From Vibrio sp. NTOU-M3 (GTDB lineage: Bacteria; Pseudomonadota; Gammaproteobacteria; Enterobacterales; Vibrionaceae), in NCBI RefSeq assembly GCF_040869035.1, contig NZ_CP162100.1:1612001-1676000 (forward strand): DNA of 64,000 bases, written 5' to 3'. The number at the start of each line of letters is the position of its first letter. Within the stretch, counting starts at the first letter, position 1. A program made the position numbers and the translations under genes. Under the pieces are notes generated by a model. The model made no database searches. It saw nothing but the letters and a program-made list of their open reading frames with translations, and was not told the origin of the DNA. Shown one piece after another: positions 18,821 to 28,128 of the stretch.

Positions 18821-20482
18821 ATGCTAAAACAATTACTACAACAATCAGAGTCTAGTAACGGTAAAGCGCGGTTATATGCGTTTGAAAATACGGTTGAACT
18901 GACTAATTTGATCCCGCCGACGGTAAGTTACGAAAGTGGTGGAAATACACTCATTATTGGTCCAACTGCAATTATCGAAAGCGCAGCCCAGCAACTTGAG
19001 CAAATGAACAGCATCACTTTGCTGTCTACTGATGGTGAGAAAGGCCAACATAAAGAGCTTTATTTCGCGAGTCGTGTTCAGGTTTCTGGTTTTCTCGGTA
19101 CCTTCGAAGTTTTGACTGAAAACCAAGGCGTGACGACTAATCTTGCAAAAGTAGCCATCAACCATGACTGTTTTGATGTGGTGCTCGATCTTTGTCTCAG
19201 CAGTTGTATGACCGAAGAAGTTCCTGTCCCGGGCTACTACCCTGTTGGGCGAGGTTATCCAAAGCTTGCTGAAGCACTTGAAGAAATTCCAACCCTAATG
19301 GGAACCTTTGATAAACCAAAGTTCTTTCGTTTGAACACCGAACTCTGTGCGCACAGTTCTCGCGGAGTTAAAGGTTGTGAACGCTGTGTTGATGCCTGTC
19401 CCGCTGGTGCACTTTCAAGTGAAGGTAGTGACAAAACCGGTCATCGAATCGAGATAAATCCATATTTATGCCAAGGGGTGGGGACCTGTGCGACTACATG
19501 TCCAACAGAAGCAATACATTACGCTTTACCCAACCCACTAGAAACGCAAAAGTTCATTGAGCGGACACTCGCGAATTATGAAAAAGCGGGAGGTCAGGAT
19601 CCTATTGTTCTGATCTGCAGTGCTCGCCATGAAGCCTACAATGTTATGGCACTGAAAGTACTGCCAGACAATGTCATTCCGGTTGTGGTTGAAGAGCTAC
19701 CATCTGTTGGGCCAGACACTTGGTTTGCGGCTTTAGTTAATGGTGCGACGCAAGTGCTTTTTGCAGCCAGCCGTTACATGCCTGAGACGATTCAAAGAGT
19801 ATTGAATAATGAAGTGGCAACCGCTCAAGAACTATTGTCACAATTGGGCATCACCAAAGAGTGCATTGATGTACTCTATTTGGAGTCCTTAAGAGAAGGC
19901 CCTCCGACCTTGTGCGCAGAGTCGTTCGATCTCGCTTTAGGTGAGTTGCAAGGTACAAAACGTCAACGTCTATTCACGGCGTTAGATGCATTAGCCAAAT
20001 CTCGAATTCCTGTCGATAACATCGTTTCAATGCCAGTAAATGCTCCTTTTGGAAGCGTTAACTGCAGCAGTAAAGATTGTACGTTATGCATGAGCTGTGT
20101 TGCTGTATGTCCAACACGCGCGCTTCACACCGATGGAGTGACGCCGTCACTTAAGTTTATTGAACAAGACTGCGTTCAATGTGGATTGTGTGAAAAGGCT
20201 TGTCCAGAACAAGCACTTTCTCTGACACCTCGCATGAATTGGGATAGTGCAACACGCCAATCGGCAATCACTATCCATGAAGAAAAAGCAGCAGAATGCA
20301 TTCGCTGTCATAAACCATTTGCACCGCAATCGATGATAGACATGCTCCAAAACAAGTTACGCGGTCACTCTCATTTTACTGATCAAGCAGCCATCAATCG
20401 TATTGCGATGTGTGAAGACTGCCGAGTTGTCGACATGTTTGAATCGATGACTGAAAACCCACTTCAACAGTTGAAATACTAG
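18821..20482 (+). CDS. Multi-cluster 4Fe-4S ferredoxin-like protein of the fdh operon
   Basis: A 553-residue cytoplasmic iron-sulfur protein without signal peptide or membrane segments. Four 4Fe-4S cysteine sets are visible: around residues 186-200 (CERCVDACP), 217-228 (CQGVGTCATTCP), 414-430 (CTLCMSCVAVCP) and 450-461 (CVQCGLCEKACP); extra Cys pairs lie near 492 (CIRC) and 531 (CEDC). Homologues head fdh operons in Shewanella and other Vibrio. It probably shuttles electrons for or helps mature the dehydrogenase. The frame is open upstream to a TTG at 18770, but that lies before the predicted transcription start, so ATG 18821 is chosen. Confidence 0.88.
   Translation: MLKQLLQQSESSNGKARLYAFENTVELTNLIPPTVSYESGGNTLIIGPTAIIESAAQQLEQMNSITLLSTDGEKGQHKELYFASRVQVSGFLGTFEVLTENQGVTTNLAKVAINHDCFDVVLDLCLSSCMTEEVPVPGYYPVGRGYPKLAEALEEIPTLMGTFDKPKFFRLNTELCAHSSRGVKGCERCVDACPAGALSSEGSDKTGHRIEINPYLCQGVGTCATTCPTEAIHYALPNPLETQKFIERTLANYEKAGGQDPIVLICSARHEAYNVMALKVLPDNVIPVVVEELPSVGPDTWFAALVNGATQVLFAASRYMPETIQRVLNNEVATAQELLSQLGITKECIDVLYLESLREGPPTLCAESFDLALGELQGTKRQRLFTALDALAKSRIPVDNIVSMPVNAPFGSVNCSSKDCTLCMSCVAVCPTRALHTDGVTPSLKFIEQDCVQCGLCEKACPEQALSLTPRMNWDSATRQSAITIHEEKAAECIRCHKPFAPQSMIDMLQNKLRGHSHFTDQAAINRIAMCEDCRVVDMFESMTENPLQQLKY
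20138..20150. other. matS site, GTGACGCCGTCAC
   Basis: Perfect match to GTGACRNYGTCAC inside the ferredoxin-like gene. Confidence 0.85.
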
Positions 20483-20491
20483 GAGCTACGC

Positions 20492-21127
20492 GTGGATACA
20501 CAACAAGATCAAACCTTACGCGCCCAAATCTATTTAATGCTGTCGTCGTTATTCCGTCAGGTTCCATCAACAGAATTGTTAAGTTTTCTAGCCAATATTG
20601 AAGTTGAATCATCAGCGAGTGAGATGCAACTGGCCTGGCAAAAGGTGAAACATGCGGCGGATTCGACAGATGGAGAAGCGCTCGACGATGAGTTTCATGC
20701 ACTGTTTATCGGTGTTGGCCGTGGGGAGGTTGTACCTTTTGCATCTTGGCATCGCACGGGTTCATTAATGGAAAAGCCATTGGCAGAACTTCGTACCGAC
20801 CTATCTATGCTTGGTTTTGAACGTGAAGAGAATGTCAAAGAGCCGGAAGATCACATCTCGGCTTTGTGTGAAGTGATGGCGCTGTTAAGCACCGAAGATG
20901 CATCACATCAACAAAGCTTCTTCAACAAACACATTGCACCTTGGTTTGGATCATTAAGTAACCAAACCCAACAAGCAGAAAATGCAGTGTTTTATAAAGC
21001 GGTAGCTGAGCTTCTGACGGCATTTATGGCTCAAGAGCAAGTCCGTTTTAGCGAAAATACGAAAAGCAGTAAATCAACATTGAAAATTGATGTGAAAAAC
21101 GTAACCGAATACGAGCAATCGGAATAG
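20492..21127 (+). CDS. TorD-family chaperone for the formate dehydrogenase
   Basis: 211-residue, mostly helical cytoplasmic chaperone of the TorD/DmsD/NarJ group, which holds Mo/W enzymes back from Tat export until the cofactor is in. Signs are the FHALFIGVGRGEVVPFASWH core (the family's E-P-S/Y-G type region) and DHISALCEVMALL. The start is a GTG at 20492 with AGGAG overlapping the previous stop codon. Its substrate is presumably the twin-arginine FdhA or the small Tat protein encoded downstream. Confidence 0.88.
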   Translation: MDTQQDQTLRAQIYLMLSSLFRQVPSTELLSFLANIEVESSASEMQLAWQKVKHAADSTDGEALDDEFHALFIGVGRGEVVPFASWHRTGSLMEKPLAELRTDLSMLGFEREENVKEPEDHISALCEVMALLSTEDASHQQSFFNKHIAPWFGSLSNQTQQAENAVFYKAVAELLTAFMAQEQVRFSENTKSSKSTLKIDVKNVTEYEQSE

Positions 21128-21190
21128 CGAACACGTCGATAAGAGAGGCTTTAGCCTCCAAACACTACCTTAAAAGGTAAGGAAGCAACG

Positions 21191-21388
21191 ATGAAAGATA
21201 ATAAAGATATAAACAACAGCCGCAGGGATATCCTGAAAGGCTTAGCTACGGCCGCAGTTGCTGGTGCCGTTGTCGCTGGAACAACAAAAGTGGCATCCGC
21301 TTCAGAAACTGTTTCTGTTGAAAAAGACGTAAAGAAGACAGGTTACCGCGAAACTCAACACATTCGCGATTACTACGACACTCTATAA
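21191..21388 (+). CDS. Small twin-arginine protein of the fdh region
   Basis: 65 residues: Tat motif SRRDILKG at about 10-17, hydrophobic stretch AAVAGAVVAG, a likely signal-peptidase site near ASA, then some 30 residues ending YRETQHIRDYYDTL. This is the formate dehydrogenase region TAT target family (sometimes called FdhX), always just before fdhA. AAGGAAG precedes the ATG. After export only a short peptide would remain; its role is unknown. Confidence 0.9.
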   Translation: MKDNKDINNSRRDILKGLATAAVAGAVVAGTTKVASASETVSVEKDVKKTGYRETQHIRDYYDTL

Positions 21389-21398
21389 GGAGCGAACC

Positions 21399-24254
21399 AT
21401 GAAACTAATGAAACGCTCCGATACGGTGAGCAAAGAGCAGAACCCGTTAGGAGTCTCGCGTCGCGCATTTATGAAGAACAGCTCGCTTGCTGCTGGTGGT
21501 GCCGTTGCAGGGGCATGCTTGTTTACGCCGGGAATGATCAAAAAGGCAGAAGCTAAATCTGTTGATCCTCAAGCTAAGACAGAAGTAAAAAGAACGATCT
21601 GTTCTCACTGTTCAGTAGGTTGTGGTATCTATGCTGAGGTCCAAAACGGGGTTTGGACTGGTCAAGAGCCTGCATTTGATCACCCATTTAATGCCGGTGG
21701 CCACTGTGCTAAAGGCGCAGCATTACGTGAACATGGTCATGGTGAACGCCGTCTAAAATATCCAATGAAGCTTGAAAACGGTAAGTGGAAGAAACTGAGC
21801 TGGGATCAAGCCATTGAAGAGATCGGAAACAAAGTCCTAGATATTCGTAAGGAATCTGGGCCGGATTCTGTTTACTGGTTGGGCAGTGCAAAGCACAACA
21901 ACGAGCAAGCCTACATGTTCCGTAAAATGGCATCGTTATGGGGAACAAATAACGTTGACCACCAAGCTCGTATTTGTCACTCAACCACGGTAGCCGGTGT
22001 TGCAAACACTTGGGGCTATGGTGCGATGACAAACTCATTCAATGATATGCATAACTGCAAATCGATCTTATTCATCGGTTCTAACCCAGCAGAAGCACAC
22101 CCAGTTGCCATGCAGCATATCTTGATCGCTAAAGAGAAAAACAGCTGTAAAATCGTTGTTGCAGATCCACGCCGTACTCGTACAGCGGCTAAATCAGATC
22201 ATTATGTTTCTCTGCGTCCGGGCTCTGATGTTGCTTTCATCTGGGGCATCCTATGGCACGTATTTAAAAATAACTGGGAAGATAAAGAGTTCATCCGCCA
22301 ACGTGTATTCGGTATGGATGAAATTCGCGCTGAAGTAGATAAATGGACACCAGCAGAAGTCGAACGTGTTACTGGCGTAAGTGAAGCTGACGTTTATCAA
22401 ACGGCAAAACTGCTTTCTGAGAACCGTCCGGGTTGCGTTGTTTGGTGTATGGGTGGTACTCAACATACAACGGGTAACAACAACACACGTGCGTACTGTG
22501 TTCTTGAACTTGCGCTTGGCAACATGGGTAAATCGGGCGGCGGTGCGAACATCTTCCGTGGTCACGATAATGTACAAGGTGCAACGGACCTTGGTGTCTT
22601 GTCTCACACACTTCCGGGCTACTACGGTCTTTCTGAAGGGGCGTGGAAACATTGGTCTGGTGTTTGGGATCTAGATTATGACTGGGTGAAAAACCGATTC
22701 GACCAAAACAAATATCGTGGCAAATTGCCAATGAACAACATGGGTATTCCAGTATCGCGTTGGGTCGATGGTGTGCTTGAAAACAAAGAGAACATCGAAC
22801 AAAACGACAATATTCGCGCTATGTTCTACTGGGGTCATGCGGTTAACTCGCAGACTCGTGGCGTAGAAATGAAAAAAGCGATGCAAAAGCTGGATATGAT
22901 GGTGATCGTCGATCCATATCCTACCGTGGCTGCAGTGATGAATGACCGTACCGATGGCGTTTATCTGCTTCCTGCAACCACTCAATTTGAAACATACGGC
23001 AGTGTGACAGCTTCTAACCGTTCGATTCAATGGCGTGATCAAGTTGTTCAACCATTATTCGAGTCAAAACCAGATCACGAGATCATGTATCTTCTGACCA
23101 AGAAACTCGGTTTCGCTGACCAACTTTTCAAGAACGTGAAAGTTGAAAATAACCAACCACATATTGAAGACATCACGCGTGAGTTTAATAAAGGAATGTG
23201 GACCATTGGTTACACTGGTCAAAGCCCAGAACGTTTGAAAGATCACCAACAAAACTGGCATACCTTCCACAAGACGTCACTTGAAGCCGAAGGTGGCCCA
23301 GCTCATGGTGAGACCTATGGTTTGCCGTGGCCATGTTGGGGTACGCCAGAGATGAAACACCCTGGTACTCATATCCTTTACGACACATCTAAACCTGTTG
23401 CTGAAGGTGGCGGTAACTTCCGTGCGCGTTTCGGTGTGGAATACGAAGGGAAGAACCTTCTTGCTGAAGACAGCTATTCAGAAGGGTGTCAACTGGAAGA
23501 CGGTTACCCAGAATTCAGCGATAAACTGTTGAAACACCTTGGTTGGTGGGATGACTTAACAGCAGAAGAAAAACAAGCAGCAGAAGGTAAGAACTGGAAG
23601 ACCGATGTGTCTGGTGGTATCCAGCGTGTTGCCATTGCACACGGTTGTATTCCTTTTGGTAATGCGAAAGCGCGTGCTGTTGTTTGGACATTCCCAGACC
23701 GCGTTCCACTGCACCGTGAACCTCTATACACACCGCGTCGTGACCTCGTTGCAGATTACCCAACTTGGGACGATAGCGAATCTATTTACCGTCTACCGAC
23801 CATGTACAAATCAATTCAGGATCAAGATAAGTCAGGTGAGTACCCAATTATCCTGACATCCGGTCGATTGGTTGAATATGAAGGTGGTGGTGAGGAAACT
23901 CGTTCAAACCCATGGCTTGCTGAGCTACAACAAGAGATGTTCGTAGAAGTGAACCCGAAAGATGCCAACGATCTTGGTTTCAAAGATGGTGATATGGTTT
24001 GGGTTGAAGGCGCTGAAAAAGGCCGTATTCATGTCAAAGCGATGGTCACTCGCCGTGTGAAACCGGGTCTGGCATTTATTCCTTTCCACTTTGGCGGCAA
24101 ATTCCAAGGTGAAGAGTTGCGCGATAAGTACCCAGAAGGCACGGACCCATACGTGATTGGTGAATCTGCCAACATTGCAACGACTTACGGTTACGACCCT
24201 GTGACACAAATGCAGGAAACTAAAGTCACCCTATGTAACATTCGCAAAGCGTAA
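21399..24254 (+). CDS. fdhA: Formate dehydrogenase catalytic subunit, Cys-type
   Basis: Periplasmic bis-MGD enzyme that oxidises formate to CO2 and passes two electrons to FdhB. 951 residues: Tat signal SRRAFMKN at about 20-27, 4Fe-4S motif CSHCSVGC at about 68-75 with the fourth Cys in GGHCAKGA, then the molybdopterin domains and a C-terminal MGD-binding domain (about 810-951). The metal ligand is Cys193 in HQARICHST; in E. coli FdnG the same place is selenocysteine. Nearby tungstate uptake genes suggest, but do not prove, tungsten as metal. AAGGAGCG precedes the ATG. Length and order fit the FdhABC type of Shewanella and Campylobacter. Confidence 0.96.
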   Translation: MKLMKRSDTVSKEQNPLGVSRRAFMKNSSLAAGGAVAGACLFTPGMIKKAEAKSVDPQAKTEVKRTICSHCSVGCGIYAEVQNGVWTGQEPAFDHPFNAGGHCAKGAALREHGHGERRLKYPMKLENGKWKKLSWDQAIEEIGNKVLDIRKESGPDSVYWLGSAKHNNEQAYMFRKMASLWGTNNVDHQARICHSTTVAGVANTWGYGAMTNSFNDMHNCKSILFIGSNPAEAHPVAMQHILIAKEKNSCKIVVADPRRTRTAAKSDHYVSLRPGSDVAFIWGILWHVFKNNWEDKEFIRQRVFGMDEIRAEVDKWTPAEVERVTGVSEADVYQTAKLLSENRPGCVVWCMGGTQHTTGNNNTRAYCVLELALGNMGKSGGGANIFRGHDNVQGATDLGVLSHTLPGYYGLSEGAWKHWSGVWDLDYDWVKNRFDQNKYRGKLPMNNMGIPVSRWVDGVLENKENIEQNDNIRAMFYWGHAVNSQTRGVEMKKAMQKLDMMVIVDPYPTVAAVMNDRTDGVYLLPATTQFETYGSVTASNRSIQWRDQVVQPLFESKPDHEIMYLLTKKLGFADQLFKNVKVENNQPHIEDITREFNKGMWTIGYTGQSPERLKDHQQNWHTFHKTSLEAEGGPAHGETYGLPWPCWGTPEMKHPGTHILYDTSKPVAEGGGNFRARFGVEYEGKNLLAEDSYSEGCQLEDGYPEFSDKLLKHLGWWDDLTAEEKQAAEGKNWKTDVSGGIQRVAIAHGCIPFGNAKARAVVWTFPDRVPLHREPLYTPRRDLVADYPTWDDSESIYRLPTMYKSIQDQDKSGEYPIILTSGRLVEYEGGGEETRSNPWLAELQQEMFVEVNPKDANDLGFKDGDMVWVEGAEKGRIHVKAMVTRRVKPGLAFIPFHFGGKFQGEELRDKYPEGTDPYVIGESANIATTYGYDPVTQMQETKVTLCNIRKA

Positions 24255-24265
24255 GGAGTCCCGAA

Positions 24266-24874
24266 ATGGCTAGAATGAAATTCCTTTGTGACACCAAACG
24301 CTGCATCGAATGTAATGGTTGTGTCACTGCATGTAAAAACGAAAACGACGATGCGCTTGAATGGGGCATTCAGCGCCGTCGCGTTGTAACACTCAACGAT
24401 GGCGAGCCGGGTGAAAACTCAATCTCAGTAGCTTGTATGCACTGTACTGATGCTCCTTGTATGGCAGTGTGTCCTGCAGACTGTTTTGAACACACAGAAG
24501 ATGGCATTGTGTTACACAATAAAGATCTTTGTATCGGTTGTGGATATTGCTTATTTGCGTGTCCATTTGGTGCGCCTCAGTTTCCTAAGCAAGCCGCTTT
24601 TGGTGAGCGTGGTAAGATGGACAAATGTACTTTTTGTGCTGGCGGTCCTGAGACAGAAGCTGGCTCTGAAGACGAGCGTAAAAAGTACGGCGCAAACCGT
24701 ATTGCTGAAGGCAAACTACCGATGTGTGCGTCATTGTGTTCAACCAAAGCATTGCTTGCCGGTGATGCAGAAAAGGTCTCCGACATTTTCCGTCAACGTG
24801 TTGTAGAGCGTGGTGCGAAAGGGGCAGGTTGGACTGATGGTGAAGACCTGTCTTACGATGCGACGAAAAGTTAA
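24266..24874 (+). CDS. fdhB: Formate dehydrogenase iron-sulfur subunit
   Basis: Carries electrons from FdhA to the cytochrome subunit through four 4Fe-4S clusters. 202 residues with cysteine sets CIECNGCVTACKNE, CMHCTDAPCMAVCP, CIGCGYCLFACPFG and CTFCAGG. It is shorter than E. coli FdnH and has no C-terminal membrane anchor, as in the FDH3-type beta subunit. There is no signal peptide, so it is probably exported with FdhA by the Tat system. AAGGAG precedes the ATG, 11 bp after fdhA. Confidence 0.95.
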   Translation: MARMKFLCDTKRCIECNGCVTACKNENDDALEWGIQRRRVVTLNDGEPGENSISVACMHCTDAPCMAVCPADCFEHTEDGIVLHNKDLCIGCGYCLFACPFGAPQFPKQAAFGERGKMDKCTFCAGGPETEAGSEDERKKYGANRIAEGKLPMCASLCSTKALLAGDAEKVSDIFRQRVVERGAKGAGWTDGEDLSYDATKS

Positions 24875-24888
24875 TCGTGGAGAAAGTC

Positions 24889-25929
24889 ATGTTAAATGTG
24901 TTTAAACGTGCTTCTCTTGCAATGCTGTCCTTAGTGACAGCATTGCTTCTTGCGGTTTCGCTTCCAGCTTCCGCACAAGAGAATAGCTCCCAGTCCGCGC
25001 AGAAAGAAATGACTCAATTAGCTGGTGCGGATTTCTGGCGTCAGGTAAAAGAGGGGCAAGAAGGTTACACTACGTCTCAGTTTCCTGAGCATGGTGTGCT
25101 AATCAGTACTCCTGGAGAAACGTGGTACATACTAAAAGAAAAATGGATGTCGCCAGCAGGTGCCGTTGCTATTTTTGGCAGTATTACTATGGTGGCACTG
25201 GCATACATTTTTGTTGGCCCACTGATGCTAAGTAAGCCAAGAACGGGCAAAAAGCTGAAGCGTTGGTCTCGTATGGACAGGGCGCTTCACTGGAGCATGG
25301 CGTTTACCTTCCTAACGCTAGCTTTTAGCGGCTTAATGCTTGTTTACGGCAAACACTTCTTAAAGCCTTACGTACCAACTGAATTTTGGGGCTTTGTTGT
25401 GATGCTAGCGAAGCAATATCATAACTACATGGGCCCGCTGTTCTTTGTGTTGCTAATCCTTGTGCTGCTTAAGTGGTGGCGTAAGTCTATCCCGACAATG
25501 ACTGATGTACGTTGGTTTATGAAAATGGGCGGCATGGTTGGTAAACATAAAGGAACACATCCTTCAGCAGGTTTCTCCAATGGTGGTGAAAAAGCGATCT
25601 ACTGGCTGTTGATTGCTTTTGGCGCTGTTGCGGCTATTAGTGGCTTGGTTCTTGATTTCCCAATCTTTGGCCAAACGCGTCGAGATATGGAGCTATCGAA
25701 CCTGCTACACATGCTGTCTGCACTGATCCTAATTTGTGGTTTCATTTTCCACATCTATATCGGTCTGTTCGGTATGGAAGGTGCACTTGAGGGGATGGTC
25801 ACTGGTGAAGTCGATGAGACGTGGGCAAAAGAGCACCACGATCTTTGGTACGAAGAGATGAAAGCAAAAGGCCCAGAAACCGATAATCAAGCAGTCAAAG
25901 GAGCGCATACAAATGAACAAACCTCATAA
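24889..25929 (+). CDS. fdhC: Formate dehydrogenase cytochrome b556 subunit
   Basis: Inner-membrane di-heme cytochrome b that anchors the complex and passes electrons to quinone. 346 residues from ATG 24889 with GGAGA ahead of it; a GTG at 24877 is also possible but would lengthen the signal peptide. Signal peptide ends LPASAQ (about 26), then a periplasmic stretch and four or five membrane segments; heme-ligand His candidates are in RALHWSMAF, YHNYMGP and LLHMLSALILICGFIFHIYIG. The gene ends inside the next one (17-bp overlap). Confidence 0.94.
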   Translation: MLNVFKRASLAMLSLVTALLLAVSLPASAQENSSQSAQKEMTQLAGADFWRQVKEGQEGYTTSQFPEHGVLISTPGETWYILKEKWMSPAGAVAIFGSITMVALAYIFVGPLMLSKPRTGKKLKRWSRMDRALHWSMAFTFLTLAFSGLMLVYGKHFLKPYVPTEFWGFVVMLAKQYHNYMGPLFFVLLILVLLKWWRKSIPTMTDVRWFMKMGGMVGKHKGTHPSAGFSNGGEKAIYWLLIAFGAVAAISGLVLDFPIFGQTRRDMELSNLLHMLSALILICGFIFHIYIGLFGMEGALEGMVTGEVDETWAKEHHDLWYEEMKAKGPETDNQAVKGAHTNEQTS

Positions 25930-26329
25930 TGGGATTTGGGTAGCGTATATCTTAAGTTGCTTAACACCGTTTACGTTTCTGATTTCAGGTGTTATTGCCA
26001 TCATCTATGCGGGCTATCGGTTGGATAAAGGTGAAGATGGAGACATTATTGACTCTCATTACTATGGGTTAATTCGTACCTTTTTCCTTTACTTAACGTT
26101 CTTTGTTGTGTTGATCGTAACAGTTGCAACATCAAATGGCGTGCTAGTTGGTGTGAGCGATTATTGGTTACATAGTTCTTTGATTGATACTGTTGCCTAT
26201 GTGATTCCGTACATAGGTATGATATTTGCGGTTTTGGCCATTATCGTCTGGTTTATCCGTATGTTCCAAGGCATGCAGCAATTGAGAAATAACCAACCTC
26301 ACAGTCCTTCAACCGGACCAAACTTATAA
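25913..26329 (+). CDS. Small membrane protein at the end of the fdh operon (DUF4870/COG3671-like)
   Basis: 138 residues with four hydrophobic segments (about 8-33, 52-72, 88-105, 108-128) and the phrase DIIDSHYYGLIRTFF, which recalls the small DUF4870/COG3671 membrane family. It overlaps fdhC by 17 bp and has AAAGGAG before its ATG, so it is translated with fdhC. A terminator follows. The role is unknown; context suggests help for membrane assembly of the dehydrogenase. Confidence 0.75.
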   Translation: MNKPHNGIWVAYILSCLTPFTFLISGVIAIIYAGYRLDKGEDGDIIDSHYYGLIRTFFLYLTFFVVLIVTVATSNGVLVGVSDYWLHSSLIDTVAYVIPYIGMIFAVLAIIVWFIRMFQGMQQLRNNQPHSPSTGPNL

Positions 26330-26335
26330 AGCACC

Positions 26336-26366
26336 AAGCCCCAGAAAACCTCTGGGGCTTTTTATT
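26336..26366 (+). terminator. Terminator of the fdh structural operon
   Basis: Stem AGCCCCAGA/TCTGGGGCT (26337-26345 with 26351-26359), 5-base loop, then TTTTATTT. Confidence 0.88.
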
Positions 26367-26533
26367 TATCCTACATACCTCTATGTAGCGTCGGAGAAGT
26401 TTTATAAGAACATTTGGTTTGTATAAGCTTGTTTTCTCCTCACCTTATGCGACCAACGTCTAAACCCATACTGCTACTGTTGTTATCTCCAAGATGCTAA
26501 ACTTTGAAGATAAGCAAACCACAAGGACGTCGT

Positions 26534-27271
26534 ATGAATTTCCCTTACCAAAATATTGTCATCTTAACCGGAGCGGGGATCTCTGCTGAGTCTGGCATTC
26601 AGACATTTCGAGCACAAGATGGTTTATGGGAGAACCACCGAATTGAAGATGTCGCAACACCAGAAGGTTTCAATCGTAACCCAGATCTTGTACAAGAATT
26701 TTACAACTTGAGAAGACAAAAACTACAGGAACAATCGATTAAACCAAATGCTGCTCATATCGCGCTTGGGAGGCTGGAACAAGAACTTGATGGGAAAGTG
26801 ACCATCATTACTCAGAACATCGACAACCTTCATGAAAGAGGGGGCAGCAACAATGTCATCCACATGCATGGGGAACTACTAAAGTCTAGATGCAGTGAGT
26901 CCAACCAAGTTATTGAGGAAACGGGAGACATTAATACGGGTGACCTATGCCATTGTTGCCAAATACCCTCGCAAATGCGGCCTCATGTCGTTTGGTTTGG
27001 AGAAATGCCACTTCGTATGGGTGATATCTACGCAGCGTTAGAAGAAGCCGATTTATTTATCTCTATTGGCACCTCTGGCGTTGTATATCCTGCCGCAGGG
27101 TTTGTTCACGATGCGAAAATGCACGGTGCCCATACCATTGAGCTGAACCTTGAACCAAGTGCGGTAGAAAGTGAGTTTGAAGAAAAACGATACGGACGAG
27201 CAAGCATTGAGGTCCCAAAGTTGGTAGAAGATATTCTCGCACTCCAATCTCCTTCGCAAAAACAAGCCTAA
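26534..27271 (+). CDS. cobB: NAD-dependent protein deacylase (sirtuin) CobB
   Basis: Removes acetyl or succinyl groups from lysines using NAD. 245 residues from ATG 26534 (AGGA upstream; a TTG at 26504 is an in-frame alternative). NAD-binding [23 protein letters not shown], the catalytic HMHGE, and the zinc loop SRCSES ... LCHCCQ followed by [12 protein letters not shown], the same arrangement as E. coli CobB. Monocistronic; it converges with the GGDEF gene. Confidence 0.94.
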   Translation: MNFPYQNIVILTGAGISAESGIQTFRAQDGLWENHRIEDVATPEGFNRNPDLVQEFYNLRRQKLQEQSIKPNAAHIALGRLEQELDGKVTIITQNIDNLHERGGSNNVIHMHGELLKSRCSESNQVIEETGDINTGDLCHCCQIPSQMRPHVVWFGEMPLRMGDIYAALEEADLFISIGTSGVVYPAAGFVHDAKMHGAHTIELNLEPSAVESEFEEKRYGRASIEVPKLVEDILALQSPSQKQA

Positions 27272-27279
27272 TTCATTAC

Positions 27280-27310
27280 AACACTCTCAACGCTGACGTT
27301 GGGAGTGTTT
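27280..27310. terminator. Hairpin between converging cobB and GGDEF genes
   Basis: Stem 27280-27292 with 27297-27309 (one G-U pair), loop CTGA, followed by T-rich sequence on the plus strand. It overlaps the last codons of the GGDEF gene. Confidence 0.65.
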
Positions 27311-28060
27311 CATTTCATACATCGCTTGGTCCGTTTTCTCAAGAGCAGCATTTAAGTTATCGCGCGTTGTACGTTCAATACCATAGCTAAACCGAATTTT
27401 TTCGCTGAAAAGCTCTTCTTGTATACTACAGATAAATTCAACAGAACGTCCCGGCTGAACGGTGATAGCAAACTCATCACCACCGAGGCGAAATGCTTGC
27501 TCTCGTCGGTTGATATTATTTGCCAGCACTTGCGCAAAACGAACGATCAACAAATCCCCAGCCAAATGCCCCTTAGTGTCATTTATATGCTTCAACCCAT
27601 CTAAATCGATATAGATTAAGTCGAATTCATTGAGGGTGATTGCTCTGAGCTTCTTACGATTGTATAACCCCGTTAGTTCATCAATATTCGCGCGCTCTTG
27701 TATACGCTTAACCGTGTTAGTAATACCAAATGCAATCAGCAAAAATGAAAGCTGTAGCAACCCATCTTCCATGATGGAATCGATCATTGGGTAGTCATTT
27801 GCAATCAAGTTAAAGTAAGTAATTTCCGTAATGACTTCGTAGGCGCTGTTAATGATGAGCAACGTGACGCCAATACGTATTGTCCGATTATTTTTTAATG
27901 CCTCACGAGACACAAAGCTTAGATAACAAACCAGAAGTAGGGTATTGGTCTCAAACAACAGATCATATTGCGAATCTATGTCGACATAATGGCTGAGCAG
28001 TAGCATCGCAAACGATACTGCAATTAGAAGGGAAACGAATAAAAGGGTAAGTCTGTACAT
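27287..28060 (-). CDS. Membrane diguanylate cyclase (GGDEF)
   Basis: 257 residues. The first 115 hold about five hydrophobic segments; the rest is a GGDEF domain with DELTGLYNRKKL and an intact FRLGGDEFAI active site, so c-di-GMP synthesis is likely. No RxxD inhibitory site is present at the usual distance before GGDEF. No EAL domain. It stands alone, between cobB and the potD terminator. The sensed signal is unknown. Confidence 0.88.
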   Translation of the reverse strand: MYRLTLLFVSLLIAVSFAMLLLSHYVDIDSQYDLLFETNTLLLVCYLSFVSREALKNNRTIRIGVTLLIINSAYEVITEITYFNLIANDYPMIDSIMEDGLLQLSFLLIAFGITNTVKRIQERANIDELTGLYNRKKLRAITLNEFDLIYIDLDGLKHINDTKGHLAGDLLIVRFAQVLANNINRREQAFRLGGDEFAITVQPGRSVEFICSIQEELFSEKIRFSYGIERTTRDNLNAALEKTDQAMYEMKHSQRQR

Positions 28061-28084
28061 TCTATCCTAATCAACGTGAAAACA

Positions 28085-28110
28085 AATAAAGCGGCATAAG
28101 CCGCTTTATT
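28085..28110 (-). terminator. Terminator after the distal potD
   Basis: Perfect 11-bp stem AATAAAGCGGC/GCCGCTTTATT with a 4-base loop; T-rich on the minus strand after it. End of the pot operon. Confidence 0.75.
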
Positions 28111-28128
28111 AAGTGTAAATGGAATTAC

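Noticed and set aside
22251..22731. Long open frames on the minus strand inside fdhA
   Set aside because: They are antisense shadows of a strongly conserved gene, without ribosome sites or recognisable protein features.
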